This document shows, piece by piece, positions 1-8,611 of a stretch of DNA of 64,000 nucleotides. A program made the position numbers and the translations under genes. How positions within the stretch are numbered: position 1 is the stretch's first letter; each line of letters starts with the position of its first letter. The stretch is from Roseovarius albus (GTDB taxonomy: Bacteria; Pseudomonadota; Alphaproteobacteria; Rhodobacterales; Rhodobacteraceae), in the NCBI RefSeq assembly GCF_900172335.1, contig NZ_FWFX01000002.1:372001-436000 (forward strand). The letters run 5' to 3'. The notes under the pieces are model-generated. The model saw only the letters and a program-made list of their open reading frames with translations, was not told where the DNA came from and searched no databases.

Positions 1-48
1 AGCCATTGTCAGGCTTGTGGCGATATAAAGGAAATTACGGCGTTGCAT
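1..48 (-). CDS. Start of a Tat-exported protein, cut by the window edge
   Basis: Reading leftward from an ATG at 48 gives 16 codons to the edge: M-Q-R-R-N-F-L-Y-I-A-T-S-L-T-M-A. This is a twin-arginine signal start (RR-x-F-L) leading into a hydrophobic stretch, so the gene probably encodes a protein exported folded to the periplasm. A weak AGG ribosome-binding element lies about 7 bases upstream. Nothing of the mature protein is inside the window, so the function cannot be named. Confidence 0.45.
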   Translation of the reverse strand, partial: MQRRNFLYIATSLTMA

Positions 49-93
49 GTTTTGCCTGTGCGTTCAGTGGTGTGTTCACCCACAGGTTATCCC

Positions 94-118
94 GCCACGT
101 TGTGCGCGACAACGTGGC
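94..118 (-). terminator. Hairpin downstream of the membrane protein gene
   Basis: A perfect 10-bp inverted repeat (GCCACGTTGT / ACAACGTGGC) encloses a 5-base loop. It sits about 20 bases past the stop of the minus-strand membrane protein gene. There is no clear T-run, so it may be a weak terminator or an mRNA-stabilising stem. Confidence 0.4.
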
Positions 119-137
119 AAATGTGCCTGACTTCAGA

Positions 138-824
138 TCAGGTGACCTTGTCGCGGTTTTGCGGCAACAGGAAGATCGATGTCGTCAGCAGGCTAAAGAT
201 CAGCTCGTAAACTTCCCACTTCCGCGACACATCGATAGAGGCGATGATTAGGCTGGCCAGAATGGCAAAGAACGTGTGGCGCATGTCGGGCACAGGCACG
301 ACAAGACGGTTGGCCAGATTGCGGATCTTTTCAAACCGTTTGTAAAGAAAAGGTAGAACTGCCAGATACAGCAAAATCACCGTGGTCAACACCGAGCCGA
401 ACAGGGTCTTGGCCAGATGCATGTCGCCAAACGGCGTTGGAATGATCATGTTGTGTAGGTTAGTCTCAAACTGCTTATTGTTCGCTTCGAAAAACTCATT
501 CGATTCCCAACCAAAGATACGCTGGCCCCAGGAAATTTCTTCGCCTGCTGCCATGAAGAACAGGAAGGCATAGAAAAGGGTCAGACCGGCCGCAAACAGG
601 CGTTTCTTGGCCGACAGACTGGCGGCGTTCTTTATCAGGACAAAGGACGAGATCAGCAAAAACACGGCTGTTCCATATTCAACGAGCTTGTCTTCGGCGG
701 CAAATGTCAGGCTAAAGTATTCCTTGTCCCAGAAGTAGACGCCCAAAGTGGCAATCAATGTCACCACAATCAGCCCCATCAGGGCCCGGTCAATTTTAAC
801 GAGGTTTGTCATCTGGGTGTCCAA
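138..824 (-). CDS. Hypothetical integral membrane protein with a GEEISWGQR motif
   Basis: The 228-residue protein has about six hydrophobic segments (roughly residues 15-32, 51-64, 77-93, 140-160, 185-200 and 205-220). A polar motif, G-E-E-I-S-W-G-Q-R, lies at residues 94-102 at the end of the third segment. Charged residues at a membrane boundary suggest a functional site such as metal or substrate binding, but I do not recognise an assigned function. It stands alone, downstream of rpsU on the same strand with a terminator between them, so it probably has its own promoter. Confidence 0.7.
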   Translation of the reverse strand: MDTQMTNLVKIDRALMGLIVVTLIATLGVYFWDKEYFSLTFAAEDKLVEYGTAVFLLISSFVLIKNAASLSAKKRLFAAGLTLFYAFLFFMAAGEEISWGQRIFGWESNEFFEANNKQFETNLHNMIIPTPFGDMHLAKTLFGSVLTTVILLYLAVLPFLYKRFEKIRNLANRLVVPVPDMRHTFFAILASLIIASIDVSRKWEVYELIFSLLTTSIFLLPQNRDKVT

Positions 825-915
825 GTCTTTGCAAAGATTGTCAGGAGATAGGCGAGGGGGGTGTTTGGTTCAAGCGGTATGGGCGAAAATTTGCATGTCC
901 GATGGTAGAAATGAC

Positions 916-941
916 AAACCCCCGAAGCGGATGCCCGGGGG
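916..941 (-). terminator. Rho-independent terminator of rpsU
   Basis: On the minus strand a CCCCCG / CGGGGG stem with an 11-base loop is followed by TTTGT. It begins about 45 bases past the rpsU stop codon, where the transcript of this strongly expressed gene should end. Confidence 0.65.
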
Positions 942-986
942 TCGTCTTATTTTGTGTTGGTCGAAACCAAGAAATGAAAGAGCTGC

Positions 987-1193
987 TTAAAGCATTCCTT
1001 CGCGCTGAGCTTTCTTACGTGCCAGTTTACGGGCACGGCGGATCGCTTCTGCTTTCTCGCGCGCTTTTTTCTCGGACGGTTTTTCGAAATGTTGCTTAAG
1101 CTTCATTTCGCGAAACACACCCTCGCGCTGCAGTTTCTTCTTCAGGGCGCGGAGCGCCTGATCGACGTTATTGTCGCGAACACTAACCTGCAT
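987..1193 (-). CDS. rpsU: 30S ribosomal protein bS21
   Basis: A 68-residue, highly basic protein with the typical S21 start ([20 protein letters not shown]) and an Arg/Lys-rich helical C-terminus ([15 protein letters not shown]). S21 binds late to the small subunit near the anti-Shine-Dalgarno region and assists initiation. The length matches the family. A strong ribosome-binding sequence (AAAGGTGG) precedes the ATG. As is usual in Rhodobacterales it is a single-gene transcript; a promoter and a terminator are both visible. Confidence 0.97.
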   Translation of the reverse strand: MQVSVRDNNVDQALRALKKKLQREGVFREMKLKQHFEKPSEKKAREKAEAIRRARKLARKKAQREGML

Positions 1194-1247
1194 GTGGTTT
1201 TCACCACCTTTCTAAGTTTGAATTGCAAAAAATTGCAGGAACTCCGC

Positions 1248-1276
1248 TCTATACCAAGGGGAAGTTTGCTTGTCTA
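1248..1276 (-). promoter_or_regulatory. Candidate sigma-70 promoter of rpsU
   Basis: On the minus strand TAGACA (1276-1271, 5 of 6 to TTGACA) is separated by exactly 17 bases from TATAGA (1253-1248, 4 of 6 to TATAAT). The -10 lies about 55 bases upstream of the rpsU ATG. Confidence 0.5.
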
Positions 1277-1429
1277 GTGGCCGCACAGGCAGGCGAGCTC
1301 GCCTATACGAAACGTGCAACAAGCTAGTGTCATGAAGACCTTGAGGATTTTCCCGGCAGTTTGCTGCTCTGCCATTGTGCCGGCTTGGGCGATGGGCCTA
1401 GAATGGCGCAACCTTTCTGGAGGCCGGAC

Positions 1430-2122
1430 ATGAACACAGAATCAGACCTGAAGACAGAATTGCTGGACGCGGCCAAGTTGCATGTGCCGTTTGACGGGTG
1501 GAGTGCGGACTGTTTCGAAGCGGCCTGCGCGGATATAGGCGTCGATCTGGCGACCGCTCGCGGCATCTACCCGCGTGGGCCGGTTGATCTGGCACTGGCT
1601 TATCATGACGCTGGCGATGCGCAGATGGAGGCAAGGCTTGAGGCCGAAGACCTGAGCGAACTACGCTTTCGAGATCGGATCGCCGCGGCGGTGCGGTTCC
1701 GGCTGGAAGCAGTGGAAGACAAGGAATTGGTGCGGCGGGGCATGACCCTGTTTTCCCTGCCGCATCACGCGGCAGACGGGGCGCAGGCGCTGTGGCGGAC
1801 CTGTGACAAGATCTGGAACGCATTGGGCGATACCTCGGATGATTTCAATTGGTATAGTAAACGCGCGACTTTGTCGGGCGTGTATGGCTCGGTTGTCCTT
1901 TACTGGTTGGGAGATGAGAGCGAGGGCTATGAACGCACATGGGAATTTCTGGATCGCCGGATTGACGATGTGATGCAGATCGAGAAATTCAAAGCCAAGG
2001 CGCGCGAAAGCAAATTGATGTCCACCGTATTGGCCGGGCCGATGGCGGTATTAAACAAGGTCAAAGCACCGAATGCGCAACATCAGGCAGGCATGCCGGG
2101 GCGTTGGAACGGGCGGAGTTGA
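1430..2122 (+). CDS. COQ9 family protein (ubiquinone biosynthesis accessory factor)
   Basis: 230 residues resembling the COQ9/RpsU-divergent family: an N-terminal TetR-like helical part (ELLDAAKLHVPFDGWS, GVDLATARGIYPRGPVDL) and the conserved C-terminal segment with W-N-A-L-G-D-T-S-D-D-F-N-W-Y-S-K-R-A-T-L. COQ9 proteins bind lipid and present ubiquinone precursors to the COQ7-type hydroxylase. The start at 1430 is chosen for its GGAGG box; the frame is open further upstream but lacks a good ribosome-binding site. It is divergent from rpsU, the classic arrangement for this family, and runs 10 bases ahead of the quinone oxidoreductase gene, likely one operon. Confidence 0.9.
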   Translation: MNTESDLKTELLDAAKLHVPFDGWSADCFEAACADIGVDLATARGIYPRGPVDLALAYHDAGDAQMEARLEAEDLSELRFRDRIAAAVRFRLEAVEDKELVRRGMTLFSLPHHAADGAQALWRTCDKIWNALGDTSDDFNWYSKRATLSGVYGSVVLYWLGDESEGYERTWEFLDRRIDDVMQIEKFKAKARESKLMSTVLAGPMAVLNKVKAPNAQHQAGMPGRWNGRS

Positions 2123-2132
2123 GGAGAGCAGA

Positions 2133-3116
2133 ATGAGTGAGACAATGCGGGCGGTAGAGATCACCACACCGGGTGGGCCAGAGGTGCTGGCACTGACCGA
2201 GCGGCCAATGCCGCAGGCTGGCCATGGTGAGGTTGTCATTCGCGTTGCCTGGGCCGGGGTCAACCGCCCGGACGCGCTACAACGCGCTGGGCTTTATGCG
2301 CCGCCGCCAAGTGCCAGTGATCTGCCGGGGCTCGAGGCCTCGGGGGAAATTGCCGCCGTTGGGGCGGGGGTGAGCGATTGGTCCGTGGGCGATCAGGTTT
2401 GCGCTTTGCTACCCGGTGGGGGATATGCGGAATACGTGACCACGCCCGCGGCGCATTGCTTGCCAATTCCTGAAGGGTTGAGTCTCAAGGAAGCGGCTTG
2501 CTTGCCCGAGACGTTTTTCACCGTTTGGTCGAATGTGTTTGGCCGAGGTGGATTGCAGGCTGGCGAGCGGTTTTTGGTGCATGGCGGATCGTCGGGCATC
2601 GGGACAACCGCGATTCAATTGGCCAATGCCTTTGGGGCGCGGGTGTTTGCCACCGCAGGCTCGGATGAGAAATGCAAAGCTTGTGTTGATCTGGGGGCGG
2701 AGCGGGCGATCAATTATCGCGATGAGGATTTTGTCGAGGTCCTGAAGGCCGAAGGTCGCGCCAACCTGATCTTGGATATGGTCGGGGGCAGTTACTTGCC
2801 GCGCAACGTCAAGGCGTTAGCAGACGAGGGGTGCCTGGTGCAGATCGCATTCTTGCAGGGGCCAAAGGTTGAATTGAACTTTGCCCAGATCATGCTGCGC
2901 CGGTTGACGATCACCGGCAGCACGCTGCGCCCACAAAGTGATCTGATCAAGGCTCGGATTGCCGAAGACCTGCGTGCACAGGTCTGGCCGCTGATTGCAG
3001 CGGGCAAGATTACGCCGGTGATGGATTCAGAATTCCCTCTGGAAGAGGCCGCCGCTGCACACGCCCGCATGGAGAGCAGCGGTCACATCGGCAAGATCGT
3101 GTTGAAGGTGGCCTGA
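2133..3116 (+). CDS. NAD(P)H-quinone oxidoreductase, PIG3/zeta-crystallin type
   Basis: 327 residues of the medium-chain dehydrogenase/reductase superfamily without zinc ligands. The N-terminal GroES-like domain ends near residue 110, and a Rossmann nucleotide site (VHGGSSGIGTTA, residues 149-160) follows. G-L-E-A-S-G-E-I (67-74) is typical of the PIG3 branch. The expected reaction is NADPH-dependent one- or two-electron reduction of quinones in the cytoplasm. It starts 10 bases after the COQ9 gene with GAGGAG in the gap, so both probably belong to one transcript dealing with quinones. Confidence 0.9.
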   Translation: MSETMRAVEITTPGGPEVLALTERPMPQAGHGEVVIRVAWAGVNRPDALQRAGLYAPPPSASDLPGLEASGEIAAVGAGVSDWSVGDQVCALLPGGGYAEYVTTPAAHCLPIPEGLSLKEAACLPETFFTVWSNVFGRGGLQAGERFLVHGGSSGIGTTAIQLANAFGARVFATAGSDEKCKACVDLGAERAINYRDEDFVEVLKAEGRANLILDMVGGSYLPRNVKALADEGCLVQIAFLQGPKVELNFAQIMLRRLTITGSTLRPQSDLIKARIAEDLRAQVWPLIAAGKITPVMDSEFPLEEAAAAHARMESSGHIGKIVLKVA

Positions 3117-3120
3117 TCCG

Positions 3121-4242
3121 GTGGCTTTCGTGCACCTGACCCTTTCTGCGCTAGTGGTGCTGAGCCTTGTGCTCAGCGGTTGGGCAATCTGGCGCGATCA
3201 ACCACCGGTATGGCGTTTTGCAATGCCCGCCACCGTTGCCATTGAAGGTGCGCCGCTGTTTGAGCAGGTGTTGAATTACGCCGCTGCCGAAGGGCAGGCG
3301 CATTCGCCGGGGATTGTCTTGAGTGAAGATGGCTTTTCAGTGCTGTGGTTCGAGGGCTCGGAAGAGGCCCAGGCAGATGTGGATATTCACGGTGTAAAGG
3401 TACGCAAGGTTGACGGCGCATGGCAAGCCAGCGCGCCGGAACCGGTTGTGACCCGGCAGAATCTGGCAGCAGCGTTTGAACCAGGGCAGATTGTCATCAC
3501 GCTGGGCAATGTCATCGAAAATGAATCCGTTCGCGATGCGCTCTATGTCACCGCTGTTTCCGTAGGTGGTTGGGCGATGGCCTCGGTCGCGGATGTACGC
3601 ATGCAGGATGGTGTCCCCACCAAGGCGCGCAAACTGAATCTTTCTCCAGTGATCAATAGGTCTTTTCTAGTCAAATCACCAACGGTGGAAATGGCGGATG
3701 GCTCGCAGGCCTTGCCCGCCTACTTCGAGATGGGCCCCACTTATGGTGCCTTCATTCGTACGGCGGCCGATGGCCGCGTTCGCGATCAGCGGCGGATGGC
3801 GGGGCAAGGCACCAAGCCGATCCAGCCGATGGTGGTGCCGCTGAGCGAAACAATTGCAGTCGCCTTCCTGCGCGATTTTGACCGCAGTAATGTGGTGCTG
3901 ATCAGCCGGACCGAGGATGGCGGGCAAAGCTGGTCGGTGGCCGAGAAAACCAAGATCTTCAACCCGAGCGCCCCGGTTGCGGCCATGCCGGTGGGCGACG
4001 GACAGATTTTGGCGGTGATGAACAGCGATGCCGAACGTGGTAACCGGTTGCAAATGATGCTGTCGGATGATGAGGCGCGGACATGGCGTGTGATCCATGA
4101 AGTGGAAAGCGGCAAGGGCGCGGCGCGTTATCCGATGCTACGGCGGTTGCCAGACGGAGAGATTGCACTGGCTTTCTCGCATTATGACAAACGCGGCGTG
4201 CAGCTTTATATCTTCAACGAATCTTGGGTAATGGCGCAATGA
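3121..4242 (+). CDS. Membrane-anchored BNR-repeat (sialidase-like) protein
   Basis: 373 residues beginning at a GTG. Residues 5-24 form an uncleaved or signal-anchor hydrophobic helix; the rest is extracytoplasmic. Two Asp-box (BNR) repeats are visible, S-R-T-E-D-G-G-Q-S-W-S (262-272) and L-S-D-D-E-A-R-T-W (314-322), which in this family mark blades of a six-bladed sialidase propeller. It could hydrolyse or bind a sugar such as a sialic-acid-like residue. I cannot identify the arginine triad with confidence, so catalytic activity is open. It follows the quinone oxidoreductase after 4 bases and overlaps the next gene by ATGA, so translation of the pair is coupled. Confidence 0.75.
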   Translation: MAFVHLTLSALVVLSLVLSGWAIWRDQPPVWRFAMPATVAIEGAPLFEQVLNYAAAEGQAHSPGIVLSEDGFSVLWFEGSEEAQADVDIHGVKVRKVDGAWQASAPEPVVTRQNLAAAFEPGQIVITLGNVIENESVRDALYVTAVSVGGWAMASVADVRMQDGVPTKARKLNLSPVINRSFLVKSPTVEMADGSQALPAYFEMGPTYGAFIRTAADGRVRDQRRMAGQGTKPIQPMVVPLSETIAVAFLRDFDRSNVVLISRTEDGGQSWSVAEKTKIFNPSAPVAAMPVGDGQILAVMNSDAERGNRLQMMLSDDEARTWRVIHEVESGKGAARYPMLRRLPDGEIALAFSHYDKRGVQLYIFNESWVMAQ

Positions 4243-4790
4243 CCGGCATGGTGACACAGTTGTGGATGGCGGTCCTGCTGGGCTGGCTTGGATTCGTTGC
4301 GATTAGTTTTATGACCGACACACAAATGGCGGCCATCGCTGGATTAGCCTTCGGGATCTCTTGCGTTGTGATGTTACGTGAAACCGTTGTCTTGCGCGGG
4401 TTGGTGGCTGTGTTGGAGCCGGTGGGGGTGATCCTGCCCGTACTTGCGTTGCGGCATGTGGCTGGCAAGCTCGGGGTTGAGATTACCCCTCTGACCACGG
4501 TTGAGCTTTTGGTCTTTCTTGCCCTTTACATCGCGTTTCTACTGACCGCCTTCGACGTGATCCCGGTCGAGGCGTACCGGCTTGGCTATGCCCCCGTGCC
4601 AGTGGCCGTTATGGTGTTGCTGGCCTGCGCCTACGGGGCGGCGACGGGTAACTTGCTAGTGCCTTTGGTGGCCGTGGTCGGGCAGTTATTGTGGGTGTTG
4701 GGTTGGGGAAGCAGCAATTGGTTTGACCATGTGCTGCATGTGCTGCTGGTCCCGGTTATCTTTGCCACTCTGATCGGGCGACTGTTTTAG
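4239..4790 (+). CDS. Small integral membrane protein coupled to the BNR protein
   Basis: 183 residues, almost wholly hydrophobic, with five to six membrane segments (for example residues 5-24, 27-45, 60-75, 84-102, 113-135, 150-180). The start is taken as the ATG overlapping the upstream stop (ATGA at 4239-4242), as expected for translational coupling. No family recognised. The tight link to the BNR protein suggests a joint envelope role. Its stop overlaps the stop of the convergent aminotransferase gene by 4 bases. Confidence 0.7.
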   Translation: MTGMVTQLWMAVLLGWLGFVAISFMTDTQMAAIAGLAFGISCVVMLRETVVLRGLVAVLEPVGVILPVLALRHVAGKLGVEITPLTTVELLVFLALYIAFLLTAFDVIPVEAYRLGYAPVPVAVMVLLACAYGAATGNLLVPLVAVVGQLLWVLGWGSSNWFDHVLHVLLVPVIFATLIGRLF

Positions 4791-5956
4791 GTTTTGAAAC
4801 TGGGGTAATGAGCTTCGAAATGCGCGCGCATGGCAGCCAACCCATCCTCGAAGACTTGCCCGCGTCCAAAGCCGACGCGGAAGTGATTATCGGGAATGTC
4901 TGACAGTTCCGAGGCGTAGATCGATCCCGGCAGCAAGAGCACACCGCTTTCTTGTAAAATCTCGCGGCAAAAGATTTCGCCATCGCCTGGCCCGATGTAG
5001 CGTGGAAAGGCCACGCAGCCGCCCTTGGGGCGCGCCCATTCGACCAGACAGGGGAAGTCGGCAAAAAGCGATTCTAACGCGACAACGTTTTTGCTGAGCA
5101 ATTGCTGGTTTTCAGCAAGGATCTGGTCACGGGCTTTGAGGGCGATCAGCGAAAGCGTTTCGGATGGGGCTGAGTTGCAGATCGACAGGTAATGTTTATA
5201 GCGTTCAACCCTTTGCAACAGCTCCTTGTCCTGCGCTGCGATCCAGCCAACGCGCAGCCCAGGCAGGCCGTAAGCCTTGGACATGACGTTGAGCGAGATG
5301 CCACGCTCGTAGAGGTCCGCGATCTGCGGCATACGATCATCAGGGTTCAACTCCACTCCGCGATAAACCTCGTCACTCAGGATCCAGATCCCATGCTTGC
5401 GGCAAAGCGCGACCAAGGCCTCAAGATCATCACGGGCCATCAGCATGCCCGTTGGATTGTGCGGGAAGTTGAGCGACAGCAATTTGGTGTTCGGGCGAAT
5501 GGCTGCGCGCAGATCATCCAGATCCAACCGCCAACTGCCGGGCGTATTGTCCTGGCGTAGTGGCACACCGGTGACCTCGCAAACCGACAGCGGTATGGTT
5601 TCTGCGCTTTGATAGTTTGGCGTGGGGACAATGGCGTGTGATGCGGCATCCAACAAAGTCCTCGACACTGTATAGAGCCCTTCACCTGCGCCCGCGAGGC
5701 AGAGGATGTTTTGAGCGTCCATCGTGTCGTATGTGTTGGCGATTTCCGCGCGCAGCGCCGGGGCGCCCCAGGTTTCGGTATAGCCCAGCCATTGCGCCTC
5801 GTACGTTGCACGATCCTCTTCTGAGGCCAGTGCCAACAGATCGGTGGCAGAGCGGCTTTCGATATCCGAGGCGGTCATATGATGGCGGGCTTTGAATTCC
5901 CATTCAGAGAAAAACACCTCTAACCCGAAATCACGCATGGGGCGGGGATTTGTCAT
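4787..5956 (-). CDS. Aminotransferase class I/II, PLP-dependent
   Basis: 389 residues of fold-type I aminotransferases. Visible landmarks: N-F-P-H-N-P-T-G (163-170) around the PLP-ring Asn, D-E-V-Y-R-G (195-200), and the Schiff-base lysine in S-K-A-Y-G-L-P-G-L-R (K227). The D-E-V-Y and S-K-x-Y-G-L-P-G pattern resembles capreomycidine-synthase-like and alanine/aspartate-type enzymes, but the amino donor cannot be told from sequence alone. The RNase T2 gene lies upstream on the same strand across 54 bases, possibly sharing a transcript by chance. Confidence 0.88.
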   Translation of the reverse strand: MTNPRPMRDFGLEVFFSEWEFKARHHMTASDIESRSATDLLALASEEDRATYEAQWLGYTETWGAPALRAEIANTYDTMDAQNILCLAGAGEGLYTVSRTLLDAASHAIVPTPNYQSAETIPLSVCEVTGVPLRQDNTPGSWRLDLDDLRAAIRPNTKLLSLNFPHNPTGMLMARDDLEALVALCRKHGIWILSDEVYRGVELNPDDRMPQIADLYERGISLNVMSKAYGLPGLRVGWIAAQDKELLQRVERYKHYLSICNSAPSETLSLIALKARDQILAENQQLLSKNVVALESLFADFPCLVEWARPKGGCVAFPRYIGPGDGEIFCREILQESGVLLLPGSIYASELSDIPDNHFRVGFGRGQVFEDGLAAMRAHFEAHYPSFKT

Positions 5957-6010
5957 TTCTCTTACCTCTTTTGGGGCCAGCCTATAGATTGCCGTAATCT
6001 GCTAAGGAAA

Positions 6011-6646
6011 TCATCTGATGGCCGAGAAATGCGCATCTTTCAACGAGCAATCCTTGCTTGTGCCTCGACCGCATGGCACTGGCTCTAAATCTCTCGACAG
6101 ACAAATCCGAACCTCTTGAATATGGTGTTGACGGCAGGTGACAGTGATCATATCGCGTTTCAACTCCGGATTGGCTTTAACAAAGGCGTCTTCGACGACT
6201 GAAGCAGGCAGTTTAACTGGTTCTTTCAGTTTTCGAAACACACCCGGTTTTGCGATGGATTCAAACGCTCGGCGCGACAGGTCATAGTAGGTATCGGCAG
6301 GCAGATCGGTGCAGCGCCCGTGTTTCTTCCATTGGTACCAGGCGAGACCGGAAGAGCCCATGATATCCACCATGTTCCGGGTCATTGCGCGCGATGGTGG
6401 GCGCTGGGCCGTAGGGCAGAAACTGGGCCAGCCACGGTGATACTGGGGCCACAGACCATGCAAGGACCAGCCAAGGTCAGATTCACACTGCTCCGCATTG
6501 CGCGCGTCACCTTCGAGTTCGCACCAGTTCGGAGACCAGCTGAGTGCCAGAACGTAATAGTCGAATTGACCCGCCCGTTCACCATCCGCTTGGGCCGCTG
6601 ACGTTACCAAACTGGCCAATAAGGATATCAACAAAAGCACTCGCAT
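6011..6646 (-). CDS. Secreted ribonuclease of the T2 family
   Basis: 211 residues with a cleavable signal peptide (about residues 1-20, ending A-Q-A). The CAS I motif is W-S-L-H-G-L-W-P (H63 catalytic) and CAS II is Y-Q-W-K-K-H-G-R-C (104-112, H109 catalytic). T2 enzymes are periplasmic or extracellular endoribonucleases giving 2',3'-cyclic phosphates. The usual CAS II form is H-E-W-x-K-H-G-T-C; here the first His is Tyr and the Glu is Gln, so the acid that assists catalysis is altered while Lys and the second His remain. Divergent from trcR. Confidence 0.88.
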   Translation of the reverse strand: MRVLLLISLLASLVTSAAQADGERAGQFDYYVLALSWSPNWCELEGDARNAEQCESDLGWSLHGLWPQYHRGWPSFCPTAQRPPSRAMTRNMVDIMGSSGLAWYQWKKHGRCTDLPADTYYDLSRRAFESIAKPGVFRKLKEPVKLPASVVEDAFVKANPELKRDMITVTCRQHHIQEVRICLSRDLEPVPCGRGTSKDCSLKDAHFSAIR

Positions 6647-6774
6647 GTTTTATCTTTCCATTTACTCTTTGGCGCACTATATAGCGCTGAAGTTCCCCGA
6701 CAATGGTAACTCGTTCCGTGCACCGGAACCGCCGCGAGGCGACGGGGAAGATATGCGTTAAGGAGACCTGAGAG

Positions 6775-7527
6775 ATGGCAAAACCGCTTATGGCCAGAGC
6801 CACGGCTGTGTGGCTGGTGGATAACACGACAATCAGCTTCAAGCAGATCGCCGATTTTGTCGGTATGCACGAGTTGGAAATTCAGGGCATTGCAGATGGC
6901 GATGTGGCCGTTGGTGTGAAGGGCTTTGATCCGGTTGCCAACAACCAGTTGACCCAAGATGACATTGAAGCGGCGCAAGACAGCCCGTTGTTCAAGCTGA
7001 AGCTGAAGTTCAATGCTGCCGCCGTCGGTGAAGAAAAGCGTCGAGGTCCAAGGTATACGCCCCTGTCCAAGCGCCAAGACCGTCCGGCCTCGATTCTGTG
7101 GCTGGTGAAGTTCCACCCAGAACTGGCCGACAGCCAGATTTCTAAACTGGTGGGCACCACCAAGCCAACCATTCAGGCGATCCGCGAGCGGACCCATTGG
7201 AACATCGCTAACATTCAACCCATCGACCCGGTGGCACTGGGCCTGTGTAAGCAATCCGAGCTGGACACGATGGTGCAGAAAGCCGCAGCCAAACGCGCCA
7301 ACGAAGGCGGCACCATGGACGACGAAGAGCGTCGCAAACTGCTGAGCACCGAGCAGAGCCTGGGCATGGAGGCAGAGCCTCGTATTCCAACCGCGATCGA
7401 GGGTTTGGAAACCTTCAGCCTGAGCGGATCGGATGATGATGACAAAGAAGACGAGACAGGCGACATCCTAGATGCCGACAGCTTCTTCAATCTGCCAGAC
7501 AATGGCGATGAAGACGAGCAGCCTTAA
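6775..7527 (+). CDS. trcR: DUF1013 protein, cell cycle transcriptional regulator TrcR
   Basis: 250 residues matching the alphaproteobacterial DUF1013/TrcR family. Visible parts: the N-terminal MAKPLMARATAVWLVDNT, a helix-turn-helix-like stretch near residues 20-45 (ISFKQIADFVGMHELEIQGI), the R-R-G-P-R-Y-T-P-L-S-K-R-Q-D-R-P block, and a second HTH-like stretch (S-Q-I-S-K-L-V-G-T-T-K-P-T-I-Q-A-I). The last 40 residues are very acidic (DDDDKEDE, NGDEDEQ). TrcR-type proteins associate with RNA polymerase and cell-cycle transcription. An AAGGAGA box lies 8 bases upstream. Single gene followed by a strong terminator. Confidence 0.92.
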   Translation: MAKPLMARATAVWLVDNTTISFKQIADFVGMHELEIQGIADGDVAVGVKGFDPVANNQLTQDDIEAAQDSPLFKLKLKFNAAAVGEEKRRGPRYTPLSKRQDRPASILWLVKFHPELADSQISKLVGTTKPTIQAIRERTHWNIANIQPIDPVALGLCKQSELDTMVQKAAAKRANEGGTMDDEERRKLLSTEQSLGMEAEPRIPTAIEGLETFSLSGSDDDDKEDETGDILDADSFFNLPDNGDEDEQP

Positions 7528-7550
7528 GTCTATTTTCATGTGATTTGAGA

Positions 7551-7575
7551 GCCCGGGGGTTTCCCCGGGCTTTTT
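7551..7575 (+). terminator. Rho-independent terminator of trcR
   Basis: An 8-bp GC stem (GCCCGGGG / CCCCGGGC, 7551-7558 and 7563-7570) with a GTTT loop is followed by TTTTT, 24 bases past the trcR stop. The stem also separates trcR from the convergent recR. Confidence 0.9.
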
Positions 7576-7582
7576 ATTTGGA

Positions 7583-8176
7583 TCAGAGTGATTTCCGCGC
7601 TGTCAGAGCGGCGCTGATGGTGCCGTCATCCAGATAATCCAATTCACCGCCAATGGGCACACCTTGGGCCAGCGAAGTCAGCGTCACACGCTGCTCCAGC
7701 TGATCGGCGATATAATGTGCAGTGGTTTGGCCATCGATGGTGGCGTTGAGGGCCAGAATGATTTCAGTCACGTTTTCCGTGTCTACGCGAGTGATCAGTT
7801 GCGGAATGCGCAATTGTTCCGGGCCGACCTGATCAAGAGCTGAGAGCGTGCCGCCCAGTACGTGGTAGCGGCCGTGAAACACCGCCGCGCGCTCCATCGC
7901 CCAAAGATCGGCAACGTCTTCAACCACGCAGATCTGTCCGTTGCCGCGTTTTTCCGAGGTGCAAATGTCACAAACATCGGTGGTGCCAATATTGCCGCAG
8001 CGCATACATTCGCGGGCGCTGACGGCGACCTGCTGCAGCAGATCGGCCAATGGGGTCAGCAGCAGCTCGCGCTTGCGGATCATATGCAGCACTGCACGAC
8101 GCGCCGAGCGGGGGCCAAGCCCGGGCAGCTTGGCCATCATGTCGATCAGGGCGTCAATGTCGCGGGTGCTGTTCAT
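7583..8176 (-). CDS. recR: Recombination protein RecR
   Basis: 197 residues, full length for RecR. The order is an N-terminal HhH region ([13 protein letters not shown]), a C4 zinc finger (C-M-R-C-G ... C-D-I-C), and a Toprim domain ([10 protein letters not shown]). RecR works with RecO and RecF to load RecA at gapped DNA. It lies 6 bases after ybaB, the conserved ybaB-recR pair. Confidence 0.97.
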   Translation of the reverse strand: MNSTRDIDALIDMMAKLPGLGPRSARRAVLHMIRKRELLLTPLADLLQQVAVSARECMRCGNIGTTDVCDICTSEKRGNGQICVVEDVADLWAMERAAVFHGRYHVLGGTLSALDQVGPEQLRIPQLITRVDTENVTEIILALNATIDGQTTAHYIADQLEQRVTLTSLAQGVPIGGELDYLDDGTISAALTARKSL

Positions 8177-8182
8177 ACTTGA

Positions 8183-8527
8183 TCAGAACGGCAGTTTCAT
8201 GTCCTTAGGCAGGCCCAGATCTTCGGCAATTTTGCCCAGTTCTTCCTGCGAGCGTTCAGCCGCTTTGCTTTGTGCGTCTTTGATGGCAGCCAGAATCAGG
8301 TCTTCGGCAACCTCTTTGTCGTCTGGGCTGAAGATCGATGGATCAATGTCCAGGCCTTTCAGTTCGCCCTTGGCTGAGGCGGTCGCCTTAACCAGACCTG
8401 CGCCGGATTCGCCGACAATCATGATGTTGTGCAGCTCTTCTTGCATCTGACCCATCTTGGCCTGCATGTCCTGCGCTTGTTTCATCATCTTGGCCATATC
8501 GCCAAGTTGGCCCAATCCTTTAAGCAT
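8183..8527 (-). CDS. ybaB: YbaB/EbfC family nucleoid-associated protein
   Basis: 114 residues: an N-terminal glycine-methionine helix (MLKGLGQLGDMAKMMKQAQDM) followed by the dimerising beta-alpha core (A-S-A-K-G-E-L-K-G-L-D-I-D-P). YbaB/EbfC dimers bind DNA as tweezers and often accompany recR. The ATG at 8527 is preferred because GGAG stands 9 bases upstream; an in-frame start farther out would add 19 atypical residues. Confidence 0.95.
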   Translation of the reverse strand: MLKGLGQLGDMAKMMKQAQDMQAKMGQMQEELHNIMIVGESGAGLVKATASAKGELKGLDIDPSIFSPDDKEVAEDLILAAIKDAQSKAAERSQEELGKIAEDLGLPKDMKLPF

Positions 8528-8611
8528 ATCTTTACTCCGGCTCTGTTCCGTTGTGTTTGAGCCTAGATACGGGTGCGCGCGCATAAGAACAAGGTACAGC
8601 AGTGCGAATAT

